Source: Pseudonocardia sp. DSM 110487 (GTDB lineage: Bacteria; Actinomycetota; Actinomycetes; Mycobacteriales; Pseudonocardiaceae). From it: a stretch of 64,000 bases of DNA. How positions within the stretch are numbered: the first letter of the stretch is position 1; each line of letters opens with the position of its first letter. A model generated the notes under the pieces. It did not search any database and was not told the origin of the DNA. It saw only the letters and a program-made list of their open reading frames with translations. Below are positions 8,874 through 17,716 of the stretch, one piece after another. Made by a program: the position numbers and the translations under genes. The stretch lies in the NCBI RefSeq assembly GCF_019468565.1, contig NZ_CP080521.1, positions 4,712,001 through 4,776,000 on the forward strand, written 5' to 3'.

Positions 8874-10925
8874 GTGTCCGCGCCCGCATCCCGTCCCGCG
8901 TCCGCCCCTGTCCGGGTGCCGGCCGGGACGACGGCCGGCGCCGCGATACGGGAGGTGGGCCTCCCCACCACCGGGCCCACCGCCGTTGTCGTCGTGCGCG
9001 ACGCGGGCGGGCAGCTGCGCGACCTCGCATGGGCGCCGGAGTCCGACGTGGAGGTGGAGGCGGTCGGCGCCGACACCGACGAGGGGCGCAGCGTCATCCG
9101 GCACTCGGCCGCGCACGTGCTCGCGCAGGCCGTGCAGCAGCTGCGCCCGGAGGCGAAGCTGGGCATCGGCCCGCCCATCACCGACGGCTTCTACTACGAC
9201 TTCGACGTCGAGCAGCCGTTCACCCCCGACGACCTGAGCAAGCTCGAGTCGGCCATGAAGAAGATCATCAAGGCCGGCCAGCGGTTCTCCCGCCGCCGCT
9301 TCGACTCGCGCGACGATGCCCGCAAGGAGCTCGCCGAGGAGCCGTACAAGCTGGAGCTGATCGACCTCAAGGGCGCTCCGGAGGATGACGTCGTCGAGGT
9401 CGACGCGTCCGGCGAGCTCACGATCTACGACAACGTGCACGCCCACACCGGGGAGACCGTCTGGTCCGATCTGTGCCGGGGCCCGCACGTGCCCACCACC
9501 CGGTTCATCCCGGCGTTCAAGCTGATGCGCACCGCTGCGGCGTACTGGCGCGGGAACGAGAAGAACCCGCAGCTGCAGCGCATCTACGGCACCGCGTGGG
9601 AGAGCCAGGAGGCCCTCGACGCGCACCTGGAGCGGCTGGCGGAGGCCGAGCGCCGCGACCACCGCCGCCTGGGTGCGGAGCTGGACCTGTTCTCCTTCCC
9701 CGACGAGATCGGGTCGGGCCTGCCGGTGTTCCACCCCAAGGGCGGGGTGATCCGCAAGGAGCTGGAGGACTACTCGCGGCGGCGCCACGAGGAGGCGGGC
9801 TACGAGTTCGTCAACACCCCGCACATCACCAAGGGGCAGCTGTTCGAGACCTCGGGGCACCTGTCCTGGTACCGCGAGGGCATGTACCCGGGGATGCACC
9901 TCGACGAGGAGCGGGCGGCCGACGGCACCGTGCGCAAGCCCGGCCAGGACTACTACCTGAAGCCGATGAACTGCCCGATGCACAACCTGATCTTCCAGGC
10001 GCGTGGGCGGTCCTACCGCGAGCTGCCGCTGCGCATGTTCGAGTTCGGCAGCGTGTACCGGTACGAGAAGTCGGGCGTGGTGCACGGGCTCACCCGGGCA
10101 CGCGGGTTCACCCAGGACGACGCCCACATCTACTGCACCGAGGAGCAGATGCAGGGCGAGATCCGCTCGCTGCTGCAGTTCGTGCTCGACCTGCTGCGCG
10201 ACTACGGCATGGATGACTTCTACCTCGAGCTCTCGACGAGGAACCCGGAGAAGTCGATCGGCAACGACGAGGACTGGGAGCGTGCTACCGACGCCCTGCG
10301 CACGGCCGCCGAGGCCAGCGGGCTGGACCTGGTGCTCGACCCCGGCGGCGCCGCCTTCTACGCACCGAAGATCAGCGTTCAGGCGAAGGACGCGATCGGA
10401 CGCAGCTGGCAGCTGTCCACCATCCAGGTCGACCTGATGCTGCCGGACCGGTTCGAGCTCGAGTACACCGCGGCGGACGGGTCGCGGAAGCGGCCGGTCA
10501 TGATCCACCGGGCGCTGTTCGGCTCCATCGAGCGGTTCTTCGGCGTGCTCACCGAGCACTACGCGGGCGCGTTCCCGGCATGGCTCGCCCCGGTACAGGT
10601 GGTGGCCATCCCGGTCACCGACGAGCAGGTGCCCTACGTCGAGGACGTCGCCCGGCAGCTGAAGTCCCACGGGATCCGGGTCGAGGTGGACGCGAGCGAC
10701 GACCGGATGCAGAAGAAGATCCGCACCCACACGATGCAGAAGGTGCCGTTCCTGCTGCTCGTCGGCGGGCGCGACGCCGAGGCGGGGGCGGTGAGCTTCC
10801 GGTTCCGCGACGGCACCCAGCTCAACGGGATCCCGACGGCTGACGCCGTCGCGACCGTGGCCGACTGGATCCGCAGCCGCACGAACGTCTCGCCGAACGC
10901 GGACGTCTTCGCCGCAGCACCCTGA
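8874..10925 (+). CDS. thrS: Threonine--tRNA ligase
   Basis: A 683-residue class II aminoacyl-tRNA synthetase that charges tRNA-Thr in the cytoplasm. The order is an N-terminal TGS domain, then the editing/SAD domain with HSAAH (H77, H81), the catalytic core with YYLKPMNCPMHN, the motif 2 region (FGSVYRYEKSGVVHGLTRARGFTQDDAHIY is split across residues about 390-420), motif 3 (HRALFGSIERFFG), and the anticodon-binding domain to the end. Full length for the family. The GTG start at 8874 has GGAGGT at 8863-8868. It heads the thrS-HIT-PIM gene cluster common to actinobacteria. Confidence 0.98.
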   Translation: MSAPASRPASAPVRVPAGTTAGAAIREVGLPTTGPTAVVVVRDAGGQLRDLAWAPESDVEVEAVGADTDEGRSVIRHSAAHVLAQAVQQLRPEAKLGIGPPITDGFYYDFDVEQPFTPDDLSKLESAMKKIIKAGQRFSRRRFDSRDDARKELAEEPYKLELIDLKGAPEDDVVEVDASGELTIYDNVHAHTGETVWSDLCRGPHVPTTRFIPAFKLMRTAAAYWRGNEKNPQLQRIYGTAWESQEALDAHLERLAEAERRDHRRLGAELDLFSFPDEIGSGLPVFHPKGGVIRKELEDYSRRRHEEAGYEFVNTPHITKGQLFETSGHLSWYREGMYPGMHLDEERAADGTVRKPGQDYYLKPMNCPMHNLIFQARGRSYRELPLRMFEFGSVYRYEKSGVVHGLTRARGFTQDDAHIYCTEEQMQGEIRSLLQFVLDLLRDYGMDDFYLELSTRNPEKSIGNDEDWERATDALRTAAEASGLDLVLDPGGAAFYAPKISVQAKDAIGRSWQLSTIQVDLMLPDRFELEYTAADGSRKRPVMIHRALFGSIERFFGVLTEHYAGAFPAWLAPVQVVAIPVTDEQVPYVEDVARQLKSHGIRVEVDASDDRMQKKIRTHTMQKVPFLLLVGGRDAEAGAVSFRFRDGTQLNGIPTADAVATVADWIRSRTNVSPNADVFAAAP

Positions 10926-10946
10926 CCGGCTCCCTAGGATCGGCGC

Positions 10947-11522
10947 ATGAGTGAGGCGGGCGAGCCGGCGTACGAGGCGCGGGACGGCATCGGCACGCCC
11001 GACGGGTTCCGCAGGCTCTGGACCCCGCACCGGCTGGCCTACATCAAGGAGGCCGGTGCGGAGGGCTGCCCGTTCTGCCGCATCCCCAAGCTGTCCGACG
11101 AGGAGGGGCTCGTCGTGGCCCGCGGCGACACCGTGTACGCGGTGCTGAACCTGCACCCGTACAACCCGGGGCACCTGATGGTGCTGCCGTACCGGCACGT
11201 CGCGGAGCTGGAGGACCTCGAGCCTGCCGAGGCGAGCGAGCTCATGACGTTCACGCAGGCCGCGGTGCGCGCCATGAAACGGGTGGCGGCACCGCACGCG
11301 TTCAACGTCGGTCTCAACCTGGGCACGGTCGCGGGCGGCTCGCTCGCCGAGCACCTGCACCAGCACGTCGTGCCGCGCTGGGGCGGTGACGCCAACTTCA
11401 TCGCCGTGATCGGGCAGACGAAGGTGATCCCGCAGCTGCTGTCGGAGACCCGGTCATTGCTGGCTGAGGCCTGGCCCGCGCGCGGCGCGGCTGCGGATCG
11501 GCCATCGGGGGAGCAGCAGTAG
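10947..11522 (+). CDS. HIT-domain nucleotide-binding protein
   Basis: A 191-residue histidine-triad protein. FCRIPKLSDEEGLVVARGDTV opens the domain, NLHPYNPGHLMVLPYRHV follows, and the catalytic triad H-L-H-Q-H lies at about residues 136-140 (GGSLAEHLHQHVVPRW). HIT proteins hydrolyse or transfer nucleoside phosphates (AP4A or AMP-lysine type substrates); the exact substrate here is unknown. It lies 21 bp after thrS and just before pgsA, the conserved actinobacterial order. The N-terminal 35 residues and C-terminal tail extend beyond the core fold. Confidence 0.93.
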   Translation: MSEAGEPAYEARDGIGTPDGFRRLWTPHRLAYIKEAGAEGCPFCRIPKLSDEEGLVVARGDTVYAVLNLHPYNPGHLMVLPYRHVAELEDLEPAEASELMTFTQAAVRAMKRVAAPHAFNVGLNLGTVAGGSLAEHLHQHVVPRWGGDANFIAVIGQTKVIPQLLSETRSLLAEAWPARGAAADRPSGEQQ

Positions 11523-11585
11523 GCTTGATTGTCGGCGCGCCGAGTAGAGGCGGCGGCCGGCGGCCCGGCGATCAAGCAGGAGTCC

Positions 11586-12230
11586 ATGCTCAACGTCTTC
11601 GCCCGCGTGCAGGTCAACCGCGTGACCGAGCCCGTCGGCCGTTGGCTGGTCGCGCGGGGGATCGCGCCCGACGTGGTCACGGTGGTCGGCACGGTCGGCT
11701 CGGTGGCCGCTGCGCTGTGGTTCCTCCCGCGGGACGAGCTGTTCGTCGGCGCCGTCGTGGTCACGCTGTTCGTGCTGCTCGACCTCGTCGACGGCGCCAT
11801 GGCCCGTGCCCGCGGCTACAGCACACCGTTCGGCGCCGTGCTCGACTCCACGTGCGACCGCGTCGCCGACGGCGCCCTCTTCGCCGGGCTCACCTGGTGG
11901 TGCCTCGGCGCGGGGGAGGAGCGGGTCCTCGGCGTGGCCGCGCTGCTGTGCCTCGTGTCCGGCCAGCTCGTGTCCTACATCAAGGCGCGGGCCGAGGGGG
12001 CGGGGCTGTCGGCCGACGGCGGCCTCGTCGAGCGCGCGGAGCGGCTCATCATCGCGCTGGTCGGCACCGGGCTGCACGGGCTCGGCGTGCCGTACGCGCT
12101 GCACGTCGCGCTGTGGCTGCTCTCGGCGGCGTCGGTGTGGACCGTCGGGCAGCGGATCGTTGCGGTCTACCGCAGCGCCCGGGACGCGGAGGCCGGTCCC
12201 GTCCCACCCGACCAGGCCGCGAGCCCATGA
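11586..12230 (+). CDS. pgsA: Phosphatidylinositol phosphate synthase (CDP-alcohol phosphatidyltransferase)
   Basis: A 214-residue integral membrane enzyme of the CDP-alcohol phosphatidyltransferase family. The signature D-x2-DG-x2-AR-x8-G-x3-D-x3-D is complete from about residue 66 (DLVDGAMARARG, then FGAVLDSTCDRVAD). In this actinobacterial context it makes phosphatidylinositol phosphate from CDP-diacylglycerol and inositol phosphate, the first step toward PIMs. The ATG at 11586 (MLNVFARVQ) is preferred, with AGGAG at 11578-11582. An upstream in-frame extension to 11529 is possible. The stop overlaps the next start (ATGA), so the acyltransferase is translationally coupled. Confidence 0.93.
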   Translation: MLNVFARVQVNRVTEPVGRWLVARGIAPDVVTVVGTVGSVAAALWFLPRDELFVGAVVVTLFVLLDLVDGAMARARGYSTPFGAVLDSTCDRVADGALFAGLTWWCLGAGEERVLGVAALLCLVSGQLVSYIKARAEGAGLSADGGLVERAERLIIALVGTGLHGLGVPYALHVALWLLSAASVWTVGQRIVAVYRSARDAEAGPVPPDQAASP

Positions 12231-13129
12231 GCGAAAAGCTGGCCGACATGCGGTACGCGCTGGCGTGGCGGCTGGCGGGGATCCTCCCGGCCGGCGTCAC
12301 CGCGCGCGGGTTCCGGCTCGCGGCCGACCTCGCGGCCCTGGCCGGCGGCGGGCCGGCCGCGGGGCTGCGCCGCAACCTCGCGCGCGTCGTGCCGCAGGCC
12401 TCGCCCGCCGAGCTGGATGCGCTGGTGCGCGACGGCCTGCGCAGCTACGCCCGGTACTGGTGCGAGATGTTCCGGCTGCGGCCGGGGGACGCCCAGGCCG
12501 TGCACGCCCTGATGGACCGCGGGATGAGCGGCACGGAGCCGTTCTACGCGGCACTGCGGGAGGGCCGCGGCGTGGTGTTCGCGGTGCCGCACAGCGGCAA
12601 CTGGGACGCCGCGGGCGTCTGGGTGGTGGAGACGCTGCGCAGGCTCGGCCACGAGCCCGTGTTCACCACGATGGCGCAGCGGCTGCGCCCGGAGTCGCTC
12701 TACCGGCGGTTCCTCGCCTACCGGGAGGCGCTCGGGTTCGAGGTGGTGGCCGCCGAGGCCGGCATCACCGCCCACCGGGCTCTCACCCGGCGGCTGCGGG
12801 CCGGCGGCGTGGTGTGCCTCGTCGCCGACCGGGATCTCACGGGCTCCGGGATCGAGGTCTCGTTCTTCGATGAGCCCGCCCGGTTCCCGGCCGGGCCCGC
12901 GCGGCTCGCGGCCCTCACGGGTGCGGTGCTCATGCCGGCCTACCCGCACTTCAGCCCCGACGGCTGGGTGGTGCCGATCGCCGACCCGGTGCCGGTCGAC
13001 CGAACGCCGGAGTCGGTGGCGAAGGCCACGCAGGCGATCGCCGACGCGTTCGCCTACCTCATCGCGCGGGCGCCGCGGGACTGGCATGCGCTGCAGCCGC
13101 TGTGGACCGCCGACATGGAGAAGCGGTGA
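12227..13129 (+). CDS. patA: Phosphatidylinositol mannoside acyltransferase (LpxL/HtrB family)
   Basis: A 300-residue lysophospholipid acyltransferase. The catalytic H(x4)D motif is HSGNWD at about residues 122-127, and later blocks GGVVCLVADRDL and FPAGPARLAALTGAVLMPAY are typical of the LpxL/HtrB-like family. Between pgsA and pimA this is the enzyme that acylates the mannose of PIMs at the cytoplasmic face of the membrane. The gene starts in the pgsA stop codon and ends in the pimA start (GTGA), giving a tightly coupled operon. The symbol is inferred from context. Confidence 0.9.
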   Translation: MSEKLADMRYALAWRLAGILPAGVTARGFRLAADLAALAGGGPAAGLRRNLARVVPQASPAELDALVRDGLRSYARYWCEMFRLRPGDAQAVHALMDRGMSGTEPFYAALREGRGVVFAVPHSGNWDAAGVWVVETLRRLGHEPVFTTMAQRLRPESLYRRFLAYREALGFEVVAAEAGITAHRALTRRLRAGGVVCLVADRDLTGSGIEVSFFDEPARFPAGPARLAALTGAVLMPAYPHFSPDGWVVPIADPVPVDRTPESVAKATQAIADAFAYLIARAPRDWHALQPLWTADMEKR

Positions 13130-14271
13130 ATCCCCCCGCCGGGCTGCGGGTGGGCATCGTCTGCCCCTACTCGCTCGACGTCCCCGGCGGCGTGCAGGCG
13201 CACGTCGTGGGCCTGGCGGTCGAGCTGGAGCGGCTCGGGCACACGGTGAGCCTGCTGGCGCCCGCCGCCGACGGCACGCCGGTGCCGCGGTTCGTCACGC
13301 CCGCCGGGCGCTCGGTGGGGGTGCCCTACAACGGCTCGGTGGCGCGGGTGACGTTCGGCCCGCTCACCTACGCGCGGGTCCGGCGCTGGCTCGCCGAGCA
13401 CACGTTCGACGTGCTGCACCTGCACGAACCCACCACCGTGAGCGTCTCGGTACTGGCGCTGCTCGCCGCGGAGGGGCCGATCGTCGTGACGTTCCACACC
13501 TCGATCGAGAGGTCGCGCACGCTCGCCGCGTTCGGCGGGGTGCTGCGGCCGCTCATGGAGAAGGTCACCGCGCGGATCGCGGTGTCGCCGCACGCCCGCC
13601 GGGTGCAGGTCGAGCACCTCGGGGGAGACGCCGTCGAGATCCCCAACGGCGTCGACGTCGAGGCGTTCGCCGTGGGCCCGGCACTGCCGGGATACCCGCG
13701 GCCGGGCACCGTCGGGTTCCTCGGCCGGTTCGACGAACCCCGCAAGGGCATGCCGGTGCTGCTGGACGCCGTGCGCAGGCTCGCCCCCACCCGTCCCGAC
13801 CTGCGGGTGCTGGTGATGGGCAACGGGGACGCTGACGCGCTGCGCCGTGTCGCGGGCCCCGTGGCCGACCGGCTCGACGTGCTGGGCCCCGTCGACGACG
13901 CCACCAAGGCCGCCGCGCTCCGGTCGGTGGACGTGTTCTGCGCGCCCAACACCGGCGGGGAGAGCTTCGGCATCGTGCTCACCGAGGCGCTCGCCGCAGG
14001 CGCGCCGGTGCTGGCGAGCGACCTCGACGCCTTTCGCGCCGTGCTGGGGGAGGACGAGCCCGCGGGCGTGCTGTTCCCGGCCGGGGACGCCGCCGCCCTC
14101 GCCGACCGGCTCGGGGAGCTCCTCGACGATCCGGCCCGCCGGACGGCGCTTTCGGCCGCGGGCCGCGTGCGGGCCGGTCACTTCGGCTGGCCGGCCGTCA
14201 CCGCGGCGGTCCTGCGGGTCTACCGGACGGCCATCGCGGCCGATCCGCGCCGGGCGGCGAGCGTCCGGTGA
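13126..14271 (+). CDS. pimA: GDP-mannose-dependent phosphatidylinositol alpha-mannosyltransferase
   Basis: A 381-residue GT4-family glycosyltransferase with the GT-B fold. The N-terminal Rossmann half begins with VGIVCPYSLDVPGGVQAHV (the GG loop and a membrane-binding basic region). The C-terminal half contains FLGRFDEPRKGMPVL and the E-x7-E motif GGESFGIVLTEAL near residue 277. It transfers the first mannose from GDP-mannose to phosphatidylinositol. The GTG start at 13126 lies in the stop of the acyltransferase gene, and its own stop overlaps the next start. Length is normal for PimA. Confidence 0.94.
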   Translation: MNPPAGLRVGIVCPYSLDVPGGVQAHVVGLAVELERLGHTVSLLAPAADGTPVPRFVTPAGRSVGVPYNGSVARVTFGPLTYARVRRWLAEHTFDVLHLHEPTTVSVSVLALLAAEGPIVVTFHTSIERSRTLAAFGGVLRPLMEKVTARIAVSPHARRVQVEHLGGDAVEIPNGVDVEAFAVGPALPGYPRPGTVGFLGRFDEPRKGMPVLLDAVRRLAPTRPDLRVLVMGNGDADALRRVAGPVADRLDVLGPVDDATKAAALRSVDVFCAPNTGGESFGIVLTEALAAGAPVLASDLDAFRAVLGEDEPAGVLFPAGDAAALADRLGELLDDPARRTALSAAGRVRAGHFGWPAVTAAVLRVYRTAIAADPRRAASVR

Positions 14272-14837
14272 GTGCCGTGATCTGGGTACTCGTCGCCGTC
14301 GCCGTCCTGGTCCTTGCGGGGCTCACCACGCTGGTCGCTTCGCGGATCCGGCGGCTGGACCGGCTCCACGTGCGCACGGACGGGGCGAGGGCGGGCCTCG
14401 AGGCGGCCCTCGAGCGCCGGGCCGATGCGGCGCTGGCATTGGCGGCGGCGCTCGAGACGCGTGGCGTGGACCGGGCCGCGGGCGTGCGTGCCGCGGTTGC
14501 CCGCACCCGCGCGGCGCCGGCCGACGGGGACCGCGAAGGCGCGGAGAACGTGCTCGGCCGCGAGCTGTCAGCCGTGCGCCGCACCGGCGTCCCTGGCGCC
14601 GTGCTCGATCAGCTCGTCGACGCCGAGCAGCTGCTGATCCTCGCCCGGCACGTGTACAACGACGCCGTCCGCGACACCCGGGAGCTGCGCTCGCGGCGGC
14701 TGGTGCGCTGGCTGCACCTCGCGGGGACGGCGCCGATGCCGGACTACTTCGAGATCGCCGACGCCGAGGCGGGTGTGACCACCGGCACGAGGGCCGTGGC
14801 AGCCCCCGCACGCCCTCCGGTCGCGCCTCCGGCCTGA
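14268..14837 (+). CDS. LemA-like single-pass membrane protein of the PIM operon
   Basis: A 189-residue protein starting with GTG inside the pimA stop (GTGA). One N-terminal membrane helix (about residues 4-26) is followed by a helical domain ending with LILARHVYNDAVRDTRELRS and PMPDYFEIAD. The spacing and the ARxxYNDAVRDTR motif match the C-terminal part of LemA. The coupling to pimA suggests a role linked to PIM synthesis or membrane organisation, which is inference. A canonical LemA protein is also present at 971-1573, so the window holds two members. Confidence 0.8.
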   Translation: MSAVIWVLVAVAVLVLAGLTTLVASRIRRLDRLHVRTDGARAGLEAALERRADAALALAAALETRGVDRAAGVRAAVARTRAAPADGDREGAENVLGRELSAVRRTGVPGAVLDQLVDAEQLLILARHVYNDAVRDTRELRSRRLVRWLHLAGTAPMPDYFEIADAEAGVTTGTRAVAAPARPPVAPPA

Positions 14838-14881
14838 CGTACCATCGGGTGAACCGCCAGCAGAACCGAGAGGTAGCCGCC

Positions 14882-15829
14882 GTGTCCTCGCCCGAGACGC
14901 CCACCACCGACCCCACCGCGCGCACCGACGCCGCGCTGCGCTCTTCGGGGGAGCTGGGCACCGCGCGCGTCAAGCGCGGGATGGCGGAGATGCTCAAGGG
15001 CGGCGTGATCATGGACGTCGTCACCGCGGAGCAGGCGAAGATCGCCGAGGACGCCGGCGCCGTCGCGGTCATGGCCCTCGAGCGGGTGCCCGCCGACATC
15101 CGTGCCCAGGGTGGGGTGGCGCGGATGAGTGACCCCGACATGATCGAGGGCATCATCGGCGCCGTCTCGATCCCGGTGATGGCCAAGGCCCGCATCGGCC
15201 ACTTCGTCGAGGCGCGGGTCCTGCAGTCGCTCGGCGTCGACTACGTCGACGAGTCCGAGGTGCTCACCCCGGCCGACGAGGCCCACCACATCGACAAGTG
15301 GGCGTTCACCGTGCCGTTCGTGTGCGGCGCCACCAACCTCGGCGAGGCGCTGCGCCGCATCTCGGAGGGCGCGGCCATGATCCGCTCCAAGGGAGAGGCC
15401 GGCACCGGCAACGTGGTCGAGGCCACCCGCCACATGCGCTCGATCCGCTCGGAGATCCGCAAGCTCGCCGCGCTCGACGAGGCCGAGCTGTACGTCGCCG
15501 CGAAGGAGCTGCGGGCGCCGTACGAGCTGGTGGCCGAGGTCGCCAAGGCGGGCAAGCTGCCGGTCGTGCTGTTCACCGCGGGCGGCATCGCCACCCCCGC
15601 CGACGCCGCGATGATGATGCAGCTCGGCGCGGAGGGCGTGTTCGTCGGCTCCGGCATCTTCAAGTCCGGCGACCCGGCCAAGCGGGCGGAGGCCATCGTC
15701 AAGGCCACCACGTTCCACGACGACCCCGACGTGATCGCCAAGGTCTCCCGCGGGCTCGGAGAGGCGATGGTCGGCATCAACGTCTCGGAGATCCCCGAGG
15801 ACCAGCGCTACGCCACGCGCGGCTGGTGA
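14882..15829 (+). CDS. pdxS: Pyridoxal 5'-phosphate synthase subunit PdxS
   Basis: A 315-residue (beta/alpha)8 barrel that builds PLP from ribose 5-phosphate, glyceraldehyde 3-phosphate and ammonia delivered by PdxT. Highly conserved blocks include VKRGMAEMLKGGVIMDVV, MALERVPADIRAQGGVARM, the lysine-bearing MAKARIGHFVEA, GEAGTGNVVEATRHMR and GAEGVFVGSGIFKSGDP. The GTG at 14882 has GAGAGGT at 14868-14874. Unusually, its partner pdxT is not next door but 13 kb away at 28878. Confidence 0.98.
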   Translation: MSSPETPTTDPTARTDAALRSSGELGTARVKRGMAEMLKGGVIMDVVTAEQAKIAEDAGAVAVMALERVPADIRAQGGVARMSDPDMIEGIIGAVSIPVMAKARIGHFVEARVLQSLGVDYVDESEVLTPADEAHHIDKWAFTVPFVCGATNLGEALRRISEGAAMIRSKGEAGTGNVVEATRHMRSIRSEIRKLAALDEAELYVAAKELRAPYELVAEVAKAGKLPVVLFTAGGIATPADAAMMMQLGAEGVFVGSGIFKSGDPAKRAEAIVKATTFHDDPDVIAKVSRGLGEAMVGINVSEIPEDQRYATRGW

Positions 15830-15952
15830 CCTGACCCTTCGCTCGATCCGGTCGAGTTCACCCCCCGGTGAGGTGATCCGGCCAGCCCGAGTAGTGATCG
15901 CTGCTTAGTGTCCGCCGTGTCCGAGTTGTGACTCGAGGTGCGGGGGAGACGG

Positions 15953-16807
15953 ATGAGGCGATCTCTGACCATCACGGCCATCGTCGGGACGGTTGTTCTC
16001 GGGAGCGCTTCGACGGCCGGAGCGTCCCCGCAACCAGCGCCGCCGCCCGCCGCTCCAGGGGTGTCGGCGGGCCACGAGACGAGCGCCGCCGCGCTGCACG
16101 GCTGGGGCGATCCTGGCCGTGTCGAGGAGTTCAACGGGCCGCTCGACGACAGCTGGAACGTCTACGACGGCCCCGGCCACGCGGACAAGGGGCGCCGTAC
16201 GCCCTCGGCGCTGAGCTTCGCCGACGGGATCATGACGATCACCGGGAGCCCGAAGGGCGACACCGCGGGAATGGGATGGGAGCCGGGGCAGCGCTACGGC
16301 CGCTGGGAGGGCAGGGTCAAGGCGCCCGCGAGCGACGAGACCTACAACGCCCTGCTGCTGCTTTGGCCCGACGCCGAGGACTTCCCGGTGGGCGGCGAGA
16401 TCGACTTCATGGAGATGATGGATCACACCCGCCAGAGCACCAACATCTTCCTGCACTACGGCAAGGACAACGACCAGGTCGCGGGCGAGGTCAACATCGA
16501 CGCCACCCAGTGGCACAACTGGGCCGTCGAATGGGCGCCAACCCACGTGGCCGCGTTCGTGGACGGCAAGGAGTGGTGGCGCACCGACAACACCGACATC
16601 CTGCCGCCACGCGCCATGCACCTGTGCGTCCAGCTCGACTGGTTCCCCGGTGACGCCAAGGGCGAGGTGCAGGAGTCGCACATGCTCGTCGACTGGGTGA
16701 AGCAGTACCCGTACCCGACGGGCGGGGAGGGCGGTCCGGCGCAGACGGAAGGCGCTCCGGACGCGGGCACGCTGCTGTCGTCCCAGCGTGCGCCGTCGGG
16801 CCGCTGA
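15953..16807 (+). CDS. Secreted glycoside hydrolase family 16 protein
   Basis: A 284-residue protein. The start ATG at 15953 follows a GGGGGAGA ribosome-binding site. A clear signal peptide (MRRSLTITAIVGTVVLGSAS, cleavage near TAGA-SP) and a proline-rich linker precede the catalytic domain. The GH16 nucleophile and acid/base motif is E-I-D-F-M-E in GGEIDFMEMMDH, near residue 150. The protein probably hydrolyses beta-glucans or a related polysaccharide outside the cell; substrate cannot be told from sequence. It is a single gene, followed by a 16-bp GC palindrome and a large inverted repeat. Confidence 0.88.
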   Translation: MRRSLTITAIVGTVVLGSASTAGASPQPAPPPAAPGVSAGHETSAAALHGWGDPGRVEEFNGPLDDSWNVYDGPGHADKGRRTPSALSFADGIMTITGSPKGDTAGMGWEPGQRYGRWEGRVKAPASDETYNALLLLWPDAEDFPVGGEIDFMEMMDHTRQSTNIFLHYGKDNDQVAGEVNIDATQWHNWAVEWAPTHVAAFVDGKEWWRTDNTDILPPRAMHLCVQLDWFPGDAKGEVQESHMLVDWVKQYPYPTGGEGGPAQTEGAPDAGTLLSSQRAPSGR

Positions 16808-16844
16808 GAGGCTGCGCGAATAGGCGGCTACCCGCAGGTCGAGT

Positions 16845-16860
16845 GGGGCGCCGGCGCCCC
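16845..16860 (+). terminator. GC-rich palindrome after the GH16 gene
   Basis: A perfect 16-bp palindrome, GGGGCGCCGGCGCCCC, lies 37 bp after the GH16 stop. It has no U-tract, as is common for actinobacterial terminators, so the terminator call is inference. Confidence 0.4.
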
Positions 16861-16867
16861 AGCTCCC

Positions 16868-16986
16868 GGTGGTCGAGTAGCGGCGGCCCGCCAGGGTTGA
16901 CGCGTATCGAGACCACAGACACAGCCGCCTCGGGGCTCGTGGTCTCGATACGGGCCGGCGCTGGGCGCCGTCCCTACTCGACCACC
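16868..16986. repeat. Four-armed intergenic inverted repeat (119 bp)
   Basis: Four 13-base arms are nested symmetrically: GGTGGTCGAGTAG (16868-16880), GTATCGAGACCAC (16904-16916), GTGGTCTCGATAC (16939-16951) and CTACTCGACCACC (16974-16986). Outer arms pair perfectly with each other and inner arms pair perfectly. The gaps are 23, 22 and 22 bases. The whole can fold into one long cruciform or RNA hairpin. Similar TCGATAC/CTACTCGACCACC elements are scattered in other high-GC actinobacterial genomes; there is no coding capacity for a transposase. Confidence 0.9.
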
Positions 16987-17148
16987 GGACGCGCCAACCC
17001 TCCTCGCGAGCTGTCCGCGGCCGGTGCGCGGGGGGAGGCGGTCGACGTGTGGCGGGAGGCGTACCGGATCTGCGTCGAGCGCGACGATCCGGCGATCGAG
17101 GAGGTCCGGTCCCTCCTGGGCGACCAGACTGCCCCGCCGATCGCGTGA
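16987..17148 (+). pseudogene. Possible gene remnant after the inverted repeat
   Basis: An open frame ending at 17148 encodes AVDVWREAYRICVERDDPAIEEVRSLLGD, which looks like a genuine amphipathic protein C-terminus. Its upstream part is made of the inverted-repeat element, so no credible start remains. It may be the tail of a gene disrupted by the repeat. No family is recognised. Confidence 0.3.
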
Positions 17149-17151
17149 CCG

Positions 17152-17706
17152 TCAGACGTACTCCATCACCAGCACCGCGGAGCAGCCCGGGGTGAGGGCC
17201 TCGTAGGTGTGCGGGCGGTCGCCCGGGAAGCGGGCGTAGTCGCCGACGCCGAGCTCCACCTCGCCGCCGACGGGCCCGGCGCGCCACCGCCCGGACGTGA
17301 CGATCATGTGCTCGGTGGTGCCGGGAATGTGGCTGTCCGCGGCCCGCTGCGGCCCCGGTTCACCCGCGATGACGTGCAGGTCGCGGCGCGCGCCCGGCGG
17401 GCAGGCGGCGAGCAGGGTGCCGCTGAACGGGGCGTGCTCGGACGGGATCGCCATCCCCTCGCCCGCGCGCAGGACCTGCACCGGGGCGGCCGGCGGGTCG
17501 ACCAGCCTGCTGAACGGGACGTCGAGCACCACCGCGAGCGCCCACAGAGTCTCCACGCTCGGGTTGCCGGTACCCGCCTCCAGCTGGGAGAGCGTCGACT
17601 TCGCGATGCCGGCGCGGCGGGCGAGCTCGGTGAGCGAGATGCCGTGCCGCTCGCGCTCCCTGCGTAGCGATGCCGCGATGACGGAGAGCGGGCCTGTTCG
17701 GTCCAT
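17152..17706 (-). CDS. XRE-type HTH regulator with C-terminal cupin domain
   Basis: A 184-residue protein. An N-terminal XRE helix-turn-helix (ISLTELARRAGIAKSTLSQLEAGTGNPSVETLWALA, about residues 23-58) is followed by a cupin barrel (about 105-180) with GTTEHMIVTSGRW and YARFPGDRPHTYEA. This architecture is common in regulators placed next to AzlCD exporters. The ATG at 17706 has AAGGAG just upstream. Two identical palindromes (GTTCG-N6-CGAAC) lie in the divergent region toward azlC, suggesting autoregulation and control of azlCD. Confidence 0.92.
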   Translation of the reverse strand: MDRTGPLSVIAASLRRERERHGISLTELARRAGIAKSTLSQLEAGTGNPSVETLWALAVVLDVPFSRLVDPPAAPVQVLRAGEGMAIPSEHAPFSGTLLAACPPGARRDLHVIAGEPGPQRAADSHIPGTTEHMIVTSGRWRAGPVGGEVELGVGDYARFPGDRPHTYEALTPGCSAVLVMEYV

Positions 17707-17716
17707 CGGACTCCTT

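Noticed and set aside
8052..11366. 1104-residue minus-strand open frame across thrS and HIT
   Set aside because: It is antisense to two certain genes, has no recognisable domains, and is the product of GC-rich third positions.
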